From: Silene conica
Taxonomy: Eukaryota; Streptophyta; Magnoliopsida; Caryophyllales; Caryophyllaceae
Length of the DNA: 64,000 nucleotides
Reading direction: 5' to 3'
Assembly (NCBI GenBank): GCA_029255685.2
Contig: CM055318.2
Coordinates: 18,667,001-18,731,000, forward strand
Every line of letters starts with the position of its first letter. Positions within the stretch are counted from its first letter, which is position 1. Of the stretch, positions 12,522 through 22,239 are shown one piece after another. A program made the translations under genes and the position numbers. The notes below the pieces were generated by a model. That model was not told the origin of the DNA, did not search any database, and saw only the letters and a program-made list of their open reading frames with translations.

Positions 12522-13266
12522 ATGAATGGAAGATTTGGAGGGAGGCAACCGATAGGAACACCGTCGATGGGGTGGTCATGCGTGGTGGTGGTCTTCTCAT
12601 TACTGGGCGGTGCTTCCATTGTTCACAACATCTATAAACCTGACCTTGTATGTCCTCTTGGTTCTGTTTATTTGGTTGCATCTTTTCATGCACATGAACT
12701 GTTTGAGGAAATGCCCCCCAATTGACTTTTTGGTTATATTATAAAAGCATAGGAACTTAGGAAGTAGGGAGTAATTAGTATTGGTCACTAATTCTGACTG
12801 ACACTATCCGTCACAAGGCGAAGACGGATAACAAAATGTAAACGGGACGACCCATGAAATGCTGCATTTACCCTCACTTGTTCTCCCACCCACTGGCCTT
12901 ATTGTGAAAGGATACCACCTGTCTTCAGCTTACGACGGATAATATCCGTTTTCAGCAAGGCTCTTTGTAGTATTGGTATGAATCTATGATTATATGATAG
13001 CTACTAGTATCATTTTACCTTGTTTTTGTTCTTATCAACCAACCAAGGCCATATATTTCAACTTTTATTACTCCTCCTCCTCCTCCTCTTGTTGCATCAA
13101 TACAATGTCTGAGAGTCTTAGGTAGGATTATTTCCTTTCTTATTTATGCAATTGATGCTACGGTTGTTGCGCAATCTAGTATAACAATCAACTTGGGATT
13201 TTTTTTGTTCAGACGTTGCCGCCTATCGAAGAAGTAAGCAAAGATAAGCAGCAAGACAAACAATGA
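12522..13266 (+). CDS. Small single-pass membrane protein, Brawnin/UQCC6-like complex III assembly factor
   Basis: Two exons (12522-12647 and 13213-13266) join in phase 0 across a GT-AG intron to give 59 residues. The N-terminus is short and basic (MNGRFGGRQPIGTPSMGW), followed by a hydrophobic segment (about residues 18-34, SCVVVVFSLLGGASIV). The signature VHNIYKPDLTLPPIEEV and a charged tail ending KDKQQDKQ come next. Animal Brawnin (UQCC6), a tiny inner-mitochondrial-membrane protein needed for ubiquinol-cytochrome c reductase assembly, has the same order as I remember it: one membrane helix, then VH-x-x-Y-x-PDLT-x-P. The signature spans the exon junction, which supports the splice model. 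The Met at 12522 follows the frame; an upstream GTG is unlikely to be used. Function in plants is inferred from the motif. Confidence 0.72.
12786..12955. repeat. MITE-like 'gacggat' repeat in the intron of the small gene
   Basis: It begins ACACTATCCGTCACAAGGCGAAGACGGATAAC and ends with CTTACGACGGATAATATCCG. It shares these end words with the repeats at 2220-2357 and 33434-33625 but has a different middle (CACTTGTTCTCCCACCCACTGG). Lies wholly within the intron. Confidence 0.5.
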
Positions 13267-13881
13267 AGTGATCAAGTTTGTTCTATTTTACTTGGTTTTT
13301 TGTTTTCAGATTCTTCTGTGGTTGATGAATATTGAATGATTGTCATTTTTAGCTATTTTGCTTTAAAGCTAGATAGATATGTGGATTGTTACACTAAATA
13401 ACTGTCGACAATTTCATTGATGCTTTACACTTACATATTGGTAAAAGTTGTTCCATCATCATAGATATTCTGAAATGAAAACTAAGCAGTAGTGTCTGCA
13501 ACTGCTTCCTCTGGAGAGGCCTTCGTCCTCTTGCAATTGCGGTCGTCACAATAGCACTGCCATCAGCTCCGAAAATTATTACAAATACAATCACTTATGT
13601 GGTAGTCTTGTTCATATCGAAGGAGGAACGATCAGATACTTCTTTCTATGCAATTAATTGTTTAGGTTATTAAATATTCGTCACACATGAAGAGATGGAA
13701 GTCGTGTAACTTGCAAGTTGCAAGGGAGTAACTTTGTGAAAAACTCCCATATTGAGAGATTATTAATTAAGAGGCACGGAATAGATTGAACAAACATTGA
13801 GTAGATTAATTAAGATGGAAATCGTCAGCATTACCATCACAACTCACACTCAGAACACACCCGCAATACTCATCTATAGAT
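13267..13881. other. 3' flank, no gene seen
   Basis: Probable 3' UTR of the small gene followed by intergenic DNA. A 66-codon minus-strand frame at 13394-13594 has no recognisable content. Confidence 0.5.
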
Positions 13882-14163
13882 TAATATCAGGAATGATTTT
13901 TTTAAATAATGCTTAAAAATAAATTATTTGTCGTTTTGGGTTGGTTATGAAAATATTTATCAAAATGGTGTCAATGTAGACTCGAAATTTCCGATTCTAA
14001 AATATTGAGCAAACACGCCATTAACAATGGCGCGTGTCTTTTAGACTAAAGACTTGTTGGTGTATGGGGGAGTGTATGAAGAAGTTAGTTTGTTTGATTG
14101 GTTGAAGGTTGATTAGTTGGAGGAATTAGTTTGTTATTGATTTGTTTACACTTGGGTTGGATG

Positions 14164-15219
14164 TAGAGCTTGCAAAAGCTGACCCGACCCGAGTAACCCG
14201 ACTCGAACTGCCCGAAAACCGACCCGATAACACCCGCTAAAACAATGAACCGAACCGACCTGGTCCAACCCGTGGGTGAACTGTCAACCGATATAACCCG
14301 AAATTGAATGAACCGAACCGACTTGTGACCCAACTGACCCGACCTGTAACCCGAATGAGTGTACAACCCGTTTTGACCCGACATGACCCAACCCGACCCG
14401 AATTGTGAATGTTTTGTAACCCGATATGACCCGAACCGACTCAACCCAAATTGACTCGCATCTAACCCGACCCAATTTGATTTAATTAATATTCTGATTT
14501 TATTTTGCAACTTCAATTGTTTAAATCACACCTTACTTCCGTTTGTTCCAACTCCACAGCCACCACAGTCCACAGGTACTCAAACACGACTAGTCTCGAT
14601 AATAACCTCGATCCTATTGATTTGCTATTATTTTCATTTTAGTTAGAGCTTTCGTAAAAGTTTTTAACGTTATACTGTCATTATACTAAAGACCCTTAGT
14701 CATATTGTCACCTTAAGTCATACTATTAAATGTTACTATCAAATGAATTAGATAAATATTTCATGATTCATCACTTAAACGCGAGTAGGCTCGATAATCT
14801 CCAATCTCAAGATTATAATTTACAAGTACTATAATAGTGTAAAGCCACCTTACTGAAGATCGACTAAAGAATAACTAATAAAGTTTAGGGTTTAGGGTAT
14901 AGGGTTTGTGGAGTGGACATGTGATTTACGAACCGAACTCAACCCGATTAAATATTTTGACCCGTCACGACCTGACCCACAAAACCCCGAACCGAACCGA
15001 TCTCGACCCAATTATATATTTTGACCCGATATGGCCCGACCCATATAATGACCCGACCCGACCTGAAACGAGCATGTTGCTGACCCGACTCGATAGCGAC
15101 CCGACCCGACTCGAACCCGAACTGAAGAACAAATTGAACCGACACAACCCGAACCCGATATGACCCGACCTGCTTTGACCCGACCATAACCGACCCGAGT
15201 GACCCGATTGCCACCACTA
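14164..15219. mobile_element. hAT-type non-autonomous element inside the copia 3' LTR
   Basis: A 1056-bp insert flanked by the 8-bp duplication GTTGGATG (14156-14163 and 15220-15227). It begins TAGAGCTTGCAAAAGCTGAC and ends ...GATTGCCACCACTA (TAGTGGTGGCAATC when read inward), typical hAT-like ends. Both arms consist of long runs of ACCCG/TGACCCGACC words, about 300 bp each, in inverted orientation around an AT-rich middle (14515-14900). No transposase is encoded. Removing it restores LTR continuity with the 18488-18620 copy. Confidence 0.85.
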
Positions 15220-15280
15220 GTTGGATGCCCTTGGTTTAGGATAAATGGGAGGATACATCAAAATGGGAGGGGAGGTCCTC

Positions 15281-15288
15281 TATTTATA
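15281..15288 (-). promoter_or_regulatory. TATA box of the copia LTR
   Basis: Reads CCTATAAATAGAGG on the minus strand, about 280 bp from the start of the LTR at 15568 and downstream of the heat-shock-element cluster, the expected place for a U3 promoter. Confidence 0.6.
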
Positions 15289-15504
15289 GGGCTCCTCCTC
15301 CTTCTCCTAACTTCCAAGAATTCTCTAGAATAGAGCATTCTAGAGTGATCTAGACTTCTAGCCTTCTTCTATACTTACAAGGTATTTCTAGATGGTTCTA
15401 GACTTCTCTAGATACACCTAGAACATTCTTGATCCTTCTAAAGTATTCTAGACTATTCTAGTGTGTTCACAAGTGTTCTAGAACATTCTAGATGTTTCTA
15501 CATT

Positions 15505-15542
15505 TTCCGGAACTTTCCGGAACTTTCCGGAACCTTCTAGAA
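15505..15542. promoter_or_regulatory. Eight-module heat-shock-element array in copia U3
   Basis: TTC and GAA alternate with exact 5-bp spacing eight times: TTC at 15505, 15515, 15525 and 15535, GAA at 15510, 15520, 15530 and 15540. This is the consensus for cooperative heat-shock factor binding. A second partial cluster (TTCTAGAACATTCTAGA) lies at about 15476-15492, and more TTCTAGA words follow through to about 15310. The array is 26-63 bp inside the LTR. Confidence 0.7.
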
Positions 15543-15615
15543 GACACTAAAAGTCTCATACTTCAACACTCCTCCTTGAGACTTTTGGTGTAACTCTGGA
15601 CATGGATCAGAGAAC

Positions 15616-17031
15616 TCAAACATTCCACTTCTTTTTCTTGTTTCTCTTGTATCGCCAAACTCGATGATTGCTTGATGTATATCTCCTCCTCGAGTTGATA
15701 GCATGACAAACAACTAGAGCACATGTATCTCTAGCTTCTTTGGAGTGTCCTTTCACGACCAATCTTGCTTTATACTTATTGATCGTACCATCTGGATTCA
15801 ACTTTGTTTTGTAGACCCATTTCACTCCAATCACCTTTCGGTCTTTGGGCTTATCTATCAATTCCCATGTGTTATTTTTCTTTATCATGTTTATTTCGGT
15901 CTCCATTGCTTCTTGCCACTCTTTGTGCTTGGAAGCCTCATCGTAGTCTCTTGGCTCCTCAAAAGCGAAATAACATCTCTCGCATTCCTCTTCATTCAGA
16001 TTAATAATGGGACATTGAGCATAAATCTGAGAGAGATTTTTCTTACCCCGAGGTCCCGTAGCATTCTCGGAATTGTCGGTTGAGGGTGGAGACTGTGCTT
16101 GCATTGGAGTTGATGGAGGTGTAGGAGGATCATCGTTATTAGTCATCTCACCATCATCTTCTGGATGTTGATGTTGGTGATCAGGAACTAGGATCACATT
16201 TCTTTCCACCTTTTTTTCTTCCCAATTCCATATTGCATCTTCATCAAACTCCACGTCTCGGCTTATCATAATATTCTTCGTATTGAGATTGAAAATCCGG
16301 TAAGCCTTTGATTTTGAGTCGTAGCCAAGGAATATACCTTTCTCTGCTTTATCATCAAGCTTGCTCCTTTTTTGCGCTGGGACGTGAGCATAGCAAATTG
16401 AGCCAAACACCTTTAAATGCTTAGCTGTAGGTTTTTTACCACTCCAAGCTTCTGCTGGAGTTTTTCCTTTAACTGCCTTGGTTGGTAGTCTATTTAGTAG
16501 ATAAACCGCCGTGTAGACAGCTTCAGCCCAAAATTTCTTCGGCATTTTCTTTTCGGCCAAAATGAACCTTGCCATCTCCATGACTGTTCTGTTCTTTCTT
16601 TCGGATACCCCATTCTGTTGTGGAGTATACCCTGCGGTGAGCTGATGTTCCACACCTTCATCTTCACAAAACTGATCAAATTGTGAAGAAGTATATTCTT
16701 TCCCGCGGTCAGATCTTATCTTCTTTAATTTGCACCCACTTTGATTTTCAGCGAGAGCTTTGAATTTTTGAAAGACTTGGAATACTTCTGATTTTTGTTT
16801 CATAAAGTATACCCAAGTTATTCGAGTAAAATCATCAATGAACAGGATAAAGTACCTGTTTCCAAGATGCGATAAAGTTCTTTGAGGACCGCAAACGTCT
16901 GTGTGAACAAGCTCTAGCTTTTTACTTGCCCTCCATGCTTGACCCTTTGGAAATGGCAGGCGGTGTTGCTTTCCAACTTGACAAGGCTCGCATAGTTCTT
17001 TAGTTGCTTGAATCATTGGAAAATCCCGCAC
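15616..17031 (-). pseudogene. copia pol: integrase plus truncated reverse transcriptase
   Basis: In frame with the upstream gag but separated from it by two stop codons. It starts in the pre-integrase zone (CEPCQVGKQHRLPF), then the integrase core with VHTDVCGP, FIDDFTR, SDRGKEYTS and a QNGVSERKNR segment holding the catalytic Glu. The C-terminal integrase part (LKVFGSICYAHVP, KGIFLGYDSKSKAYRIF) follows. Reverse transcriptase begins (WQEAMETEINMIKKNNTWEL, VIGVKWVYKTK, KARLVVKGHS) and then breaks into unrelated residues ending KRNKKKKWNV. The catalytic YVDD part and RNase H are missing, so a large deletion joins early reverse transcriptase to sequence next to the 3' LTR. Confidence 0.9.
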
Positions 17032-17097
17032 AACATTCTGCTTGTGTAAGTCAGTGAGTGCCCTTAAGTTGAAATGTCCGTACCTTCTATGTCATAG

Positions 17098-18441
17098 TCA
17101 GGTCTCGACGGTGTGAGCTCGATATGATGACTCTAGGTCATACTTCCATTTCAATGAGAAGCTTTTATTCTCCATGGCAACTTTAGCAATCTCCTTATTT
17201 TCGGGGTCATATATGGTGCAATGATTATTCGCAAAGATTAGTGAATAACCATTCATGATCATTTGTGCCACACTTAGTAGATTTTCAGCAAGATCCGGAA
17301 CAAGCAGCACATCTTTAATGTATTTTGTACCCCGCTTAGTTGGGACAATGATCGTACATTTGCCCTTTGATGTGAGAACTTCACCATTCCCCATTCGCAC
17401 TGGAGTTTGGACGGAAGTATCCAACTTGCTAAAGATGCTTGAATCATTCGTCATATGACTTGTACAACCACTGTCAATTAGCCATCTACTTTCTTTCCTG
17501 GAAGTTTTTCCTTGGCCGGCATAGAAGAGATGCTCATTATTAACACTACTTGAATAATGAGCTTGGTTTTTGGACTCCGTTTGTTTTTGTCGACAATATT
17601 TTTGGATATGCTCATACTTCTTACAATGGTGACATTGAGGCTTATCTTTGAAATAACAATTCTTTTCTGCATGATTAGTTCTTCCACAAATGCCACAAGG
17701 AGGAAACTTTCCCTTTGATTGTGACATTTGTTTATTGCCACCATTGTCACTTCTCTTCTTCCAACCTCCGGACCACTTTTCTTTATGTGATGACTTGAAA
17801 GCATCCTCGGAAGAAGATTCTTGAGTCTTGATTTTTGGATCTAAGGATCCAATTAGCTCCGTCAGAGTGAGCTTCGATAGATCCCTTGATTCTTTAATAA
17901 TAGTGACATTCATGTCGAATTTTTTTGTCAAAGTTACGAGAATTTTCTGCACAATTCTCGTATCGGCAACATCTTCACCATATAGTTTCATTTGGTTAGC
18001 TGTCCCCATTACTCTCCAAGTGTAAGTTTTTACGTCTTCATTTTCCCCTATTTTCAAATTTTCAAAATCTTTTCTTAAGGCATTGAGCCGTATTGCCCTT
18101 ATCCTTTCACCACCATAGAATTTATTTTGGAGTGAATTCCATGCTTCTTTTGCGGTAGATGCCCACATTATTTTTGGAAAAATGGTGTCCGAAACGGCAG
18201 CATAGATGAAACAGAGGGTTTTGGCGTCAATTATTTCATCCTCTTTTATTTTTTGTAAGGTTGTTTCGGTAGTTGGAACACCTTCTTTTTGTTTTTCGGG
18301 ACCATTTTCCACTATCTCCCATAGTGCATTTGCTCTTAAGAAGAGCTTCATTTCAATGCACCAATGGTCGTACTTTTCTCCTTCAAATAAATCTAGAAAA
18401 TCTAGAGGAGCGGGCAATAGAGTGTTTGATGCGGAAGCCAT
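17098..18441 (-). CDS. copia gag and protease region
   Basis: A 447-residue frame beginning MASASNTLLPAPLDFLDLFE and closed by TGA at 17098-17100. Residues about 20-200 are a copia Gag capsid (UBN2-type) region. Two zinc knuckles follow: CGICGRTNHAEKNC (249-262) and CHHCKKYEHIQKYC (270-283). The protease active site reads WLIDSGCTSHM (320-330). The last residues would continue into the pre-integrase motif: the next codons are TGA-CTA-TGA-CAT, where the family has Trp-x-Trp-His, followed by RRYGHFNLRAL. The frame therefore ran on into pol before two TGG codons became TGA. Confidence 0.9.
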   Translation of the reverse strand: MASASNTLLPAPLDFLDLFEGEKYDHWCIEMKLFLRANALWEIVENGPEKQKEGVPTTETTLQKIKEDEIIDAKTLCFIYAAVSDTIFPKIMWASTAKEAWNSLQNKFYGGERIRAIRLNALRKDFENLKIGENEDVKTYTWRVMGTANQMKLYGEDVADTRIVQKILVTLTKKFDMNVTIIKESRDLSKLTLTELIGSLDPKIKTQESSSEDAFKSSHKEKWSGGWKKRSDNGGNKQMSQSKGKFPPCGICGRTNHAEKNCYFKDKPQCHHCKKYEHIQKYCRQKQTESKNQAHYSSSVNNEHLFYAGQGKTSRKESRWLIDSGCTSHMTNDSSIFSKLDTSVQTPVRMGNGEVLTSKGKCTIIVPTKRGTKYIKDVLLVPDLAENLLSVAQMIMNGYSLIFANNHCTIYDPENKEIAKVAMENKSFSLKWKYDLESSYRAHTVET

Positions 18442-18473
18442 TGTTTTATTTAGTAGCCCTTAAGATCCTTAGG

Positions 18474-18485
18474 GCTCTGATACCA
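18474..18485 (-). other. Primer-binding site of the copia element
   Basis: TGGTATCAGAGC on the minus strand, complementary to the 3' end of initiator tRNA-Met, two bases inside the LTR boundary at 18488. Confidence 0.88.
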
Positions 18486-18487
18486 CT

Positions 18488-18778
18488 TGTTGGTGTATGG
18501 GGGAGTGTATGAAGAAGTTAGTTTGTTTGATTGGTTGAAGGTTGATTAATTGGAGGAATTAGTTTGTTATTGATTTATTTGTGAATTTTTTTGGATACAC
18601 TTGGGTTGGATGCCCTTGGTATTAAAAAAGAATCCAAACCCAAGGGTATCCAAGTGTATCAAACAAATTCACAGAAAAATCAATAATAAACTAATTCCTA
18701 CAACTAAACTTCAACTAATCAAATAAAATAACTAACTAATCTGCAAATCTATTTCATACACTCCCCCATACACCAACA
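18488..18778. repeat. Abnormal copia 5' LTR: truncated LTR joined to an inverted LTR end
   Basis: 18488-18620 matches the 3' LTR start (TGTTGGTGTATGGGGGAGTG ... TTGGGTTGGATGCCCTTGGT). The copy then stops, and 18629-18778 is an inverted, diverged version of the same end, finishing CCCCCATACACCAACA. The whole still begins TG and ends CA. The promoter part of the LTR (TATA box and heat-shock modules) is missing from this side. Confidence 0.8.
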
Positions 18779-19819
18779 AGACGCCATTGGAAGTGGCGGG
18801 TATCTAAGGAATCTGGAATTCCAGAACAACCACTACTGCGTACTATATTCTCTCCCTTTTTTTATTTACTCCCTGCAATAAACTCTATCATTTATCCCCT
18901 TTATTTGAACATTCCTCCTTCCCTAAGATAACTCACAAGTCACAACCAAGCCCACCATTTTTCCTTATCACCATAGTTTCATCTCCATTAACAACCAATC
19001 CACCATGTCATAAATTTTTAAAATTATGGCTGAATTTTGATGACTTTCAACTTGATTCAATTGTGAAAGATGCTTCTTTGCAATTTGATATGAATAATCA
19101 ACCATCAAACTGGTATTTGCTTCTCTCGCTTCATTTGTTTGATTCGATTTCGATTTCGATTTCAATTTCAATTTATACCGCGACCGTCACCACAAATTGA
19201 CCATCATTTCTCCCTTAACCACAAACCCATATGTCACTTCACACCACCCCTACCACCACTAGACCGCCTTAAACATCATTGTGACTCATTACGAACTACC
19301 ATCAATAGACTCGAATCCCAAGTGCCTAGCACCCAGCTTGATTTAAATCCACTGGAGTACCAAAAAACAAGCATAATTGGCTTTTATATATATCGAATGA
19401 ATCGACGCCTTTCACCAATTTGGCTATTTGATGATTAGTCCATCTAGTAAATCATAAATCATAACCAAAATCAGTGAGACGGTAGTTGAGGGATGATTGA
19501 TTCTGGAGATGGATGTAATTAATGAATATTTGTCTCATTGTACTTTAGAATGGACAACACACACCCTCTGAGGAATGGCAATTTAAGGTTTCAAAATTCA
19601 AAGACATACCAATCACAACGGCGTGTCTCATCCATATTATATTTTGAATTTTAATATTTTTTTAGACACGCTATCATCAATGGCGTGTTTGTTCGGTATT
19701 TTAGGGTTGGAAATTCCGAGCCTACGTGGACACCATTTCGACAAATACTTTTAAAACCAACCCAAAACGACAAATACTTTATTTTTAAGCATTATTTTGA
19801 AAAATCATTCTAATATCAG

Positions 19820-20159
19820 CAACTCTAAATATCCTACATCAAACCAAAACTCCCAAACACGAAGACCAGACATAGGCCATCTTTGAGACTTCGACGTCAA
19901 ACCAAAACCCCCAAACACGAAGAATATCCATAGGCCACCATCAATTCCGAGAGACACCCTAAAAGCAACGGTGAAGACATGACAACCACACATATAGCAA
20001 GGTTAAACTGATAATCACATGTGCAAGTGCAACTAGACTAAACCAGTGACCACTTTTGATAAATAAGGACAACTTTTGGGTAAATAATAACCATTTTTTA
20101 TGACTAAAAAATGACATTTTTTTTCAAACTGACATTTTTTTTTTCAAACTGATAAATAA
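19820..20159. other. Short intergenic stretch
   Basis: It contains two diverged copies of an ACATCAAACCAAAAC-CCCAAACACGAAGA unit (19835-19925) and a T-rich tract. No gene. Confidence 0.4.
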
Positions 20160-20590
20160 GTATCTCCCTTATTTGAGCTTGGGTAACACTCGGTTGCCTA
20201 ATCATGGAGCAATAGTCGCAGAAATTCTGAACATGTAAGCTAGGGTCTTCCGTTGAGTCCCACGCACCAAACTATTTTCTCTCTACAATACATATGAAAG
20301 CCGGCTTGATTTTAAAGTTAACCGCACCAATTTGAGTAGTGACAATCCCTCTTAGAAGCATAGCCGCGGTGAGCTTGGAATGATCGGACAAACGCACTAT
20401 CTTTGTTTTTGTTGGTTGAGAATTAGAAGCTCTCTCTTCTTCAATAGTCTTGAGATCCTCTATATAATAATTCCGAATACTATCAAGGTCCGCTAGAGTT
20501 GCGGCTTCGGCAATCTCCTTAAGGAAACGTACTCGTCTATGCAAGGTTTTCTTGGGCTCGGGTTAAACGGGAAAAAGTTCACCTATTCGA
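20160..20590 (-). pseudogene. Athila-like gag fragment (remnant A)
   Basis: On the minus strand it reads RRVRFLKEIAEAATLADLDS, a spacer, VRLSDHSKLTAAMLLRGIVT and NFKIKPAFICIVERK. A TAG then replaces the Gln of the family motif VERxQFxG, and the frame continues to FCDYCSMIRQ and TQAQIRE. The order matches the start of the intact Athila gag at 47068 (TLDSIYEEF, FDIRPSYINLVERNQF, TDYCSTI, VTQEQVKE). Coding homology ends near 20165 and no pol follows. Confidence 0.7.
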
Positions 20591-20714
20591 GAGGACCTGG
20601 GCATAAAACAACAACCTAGAAAAGATTGTAAGTAACGGTTTCAAGGAACAAGTGTTCCTCAATACAAAGAAAAACAATATAGAATTCTACAAATCACAAA
20701 CAATAGAACCGTGC

Positions 20715-22190
20715 TCCCCGACAACGACGCCAAAATTTTATAGGCTTGTCGCACAACTAACAAAGGTAAATTACCCTAAACTTGGCTAACATACAAATTA
20801 ATGTAGATAGGGAAGAAGGGGTCGATCTCAGGGAGATGGGAATGCAAATGCGATTAGCTATGAGAAGAAAACTATCAAGGCCGATCACAAGAATTTGATT
20901 TTGGTTTTGATAAACTAATGATTAAACAGTAATAAGACGGTAAGTTGTAAACAATTATAAAGAAGAATCTAGGGAATTGGGGTTGCCACATGTGAACAGT
21001 AACTAGCTATGTGAAATTAACAGAATTCAATCATTAAACATCGATTAAGCTTCAACAATTTCCTCTCGACCTATTGTCTAACCATAGATTAACTACCATT
21101 AAACTTTCGCATAAATTGGGTCATACTATTATAACAGGCTTCTAATTCTACCCCGACTTTTGCTCTTAGGATGAGAATAACAAATTAATCAACAATTATG
21201 GCCAACAATCATAGATTAAAGAAGTAAAACAAACATGTATATAATCAACAAGATGATGATGAAGACATTGTAATTTGACATAACCAATTTACTATCCTAA
21301 CATGGTTTCTCTACCCTAGATAAAGAACTACTCACACATATCTAATGGAACTAATTTAGCAACAAGATGAATTATAGTAAATATGATAACAATATGTAAT
21401 TTGCGAATTGAAATTAAAACAGAAATCTAAAGAGAATAAGGGATCAAGAAATACCAAATTAAGGAAGAAAGGAGACGAGAACTATGAAGAACAAGAATAA
21501 AATAAACCCGGAAATTAACTTGAATAAACTTCGAGAATTCTTAAACAAAGAACTAAACTTAAAGAAAAAGAACAATATTTCTGGAAAAAGACTGAAAAGT
21601 AGAAAGTAATCTGATAATGTTTACACGAAATGATAATGATGGGATAATATAACAAAGAGGAGGAAAGTGAAGCGTGGGACAAAGTTGCAACCACCCCGAA
21701 CCTCCGGGACAGCTCACCCCGACCGGGGTGGGAACAACAATTCTCGGCATTTGATTTTCCAATTAAAATATCTCGATTGCAGCCACCCCGGACCCCCGGG
21801 GCAGCTCACCCAGACCGGGGTGGGAACATATTTCTCGACATTCACATTTCTTCAAATGTTTGCATTTTGTGTTTTGATGACATCATAGGATGACATCATT
21901 TGTGCTGTCATGAATTTGCTTTTGCTTTTCGAGTTTTGACTTTCGTTGACCTTGGCTCGATTTCTTCATTTCCTTCTTCTTCCACTACTTTTGTTGCTCA
22001 TAAGTGACTAAATTTGTCTTTCATTAGCTCCGCAATACTTGGTGAACGTCAAAATATAGGAAAATAACGCATTTCCTACAAAATCATCAAACAACATATG
22101 ATCCACCTATAACACGAAATTAGCTCGATAGACACTATATAATAGTGTAAACGACGATGAAAAATGAGCTAAAATGGGGATAAAAAGTGC
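20715..22190 (-). mobile_element. LTR and leader of Athila-like remnant A
   Basis: Upstream of gag fragment A (minus strand) is TTTTGGCGTCGTTGTCGGGGAG (about 20716-20737), a tRNA-Asp-type primer site with two changes from the one at 46952. Before it lies about 1.4 kb laid out like the Athila LTR: a start near TGCACTTTTTATCCCCATTTTAG (about 22190), a TTGTAGGAAA word, a hairpin cluster, and a pyrimidine-rich tail. Exact LTR ends and a target duplication were not found. Confidence 0.6.
21691..21823. repeat. Two GC-rich hairpins in the LTR of remnant A
   Basis: Two units about 92 bp apart: CCACCCCG ... CGGGGTGG (21691-21731) and CCACCCCGG ... CCGGGGTGG (21783-21823). Each pairs its own ends and has GGGACAGCTCACCC-like sequence in the middle. 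They stand out from the AT-rich surroundings. Confidence 0.75.
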
Positions 22191-22239
22191 ATAAAATTAT
22201 ATTTAGTGTTCTATATCCAGAAATTATATTTATTATTCT

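Larger units (their letters stand above)
14055..18778 (-). mobile_element. Defective Ty1/copia retrotransposon
   Basis: A minus-strand element: on the plus strand the 3' LTR is at left (14055-15568, about 450 bp without its hAT insert), then a purine tract (AAGGAGGAG on the minus strand at about 15569-15577), pol, gag, the primer site and a damaged 5' LTR at right. The flanks AGACT (14050-14054) and AGACG (18779-18783) are a near-matching 5-bp duplication. The element lacks most of reverse transcriptase and all recognisable RNase H, has two stop codons, and has an abnormal 5' LTR, so it cannot be autonomous. Confidence 0.85.
13882..19819. mobile_element. Mutator-like element (MULE) carrying a nested copia element
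   Basis: A 9-bp direct repeat TAATATCAG (13882-13890 and 19811-19819) flanks inverted ends of about 155 bp. The left end starts GAATGATTTTT and runs to about 14045; the right end, read on the minus strand, starts with the same GAATGATTTTT and matches through AATAATGCTTAAAAATAAA, TTTGTCGTTTTGGGTTGGTT and AAACACGCCATT. A 9-bp duplication with long inverted ends is the MULE hallmark. Removing the copia insertion leaves about 1.2 kb, with no transposase frame, so it is non-autonomous. The inner part (18779-19640) shows no captured gene that I can recognise. Confidence 0.82.

Noticed and set aside
14085..14516. 143-codon minus-strand frame with repeated Gly-Ser-Val-Arg
   Set aside because: Created by the CGGGT repeats of the hAT arm.
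14164..15219. Telomere-like or satellite origin for the CCCGA repeats
   Set aside because: The 8-bp target duplication and hAT-type ends show a transposon, and the unit is irregular.
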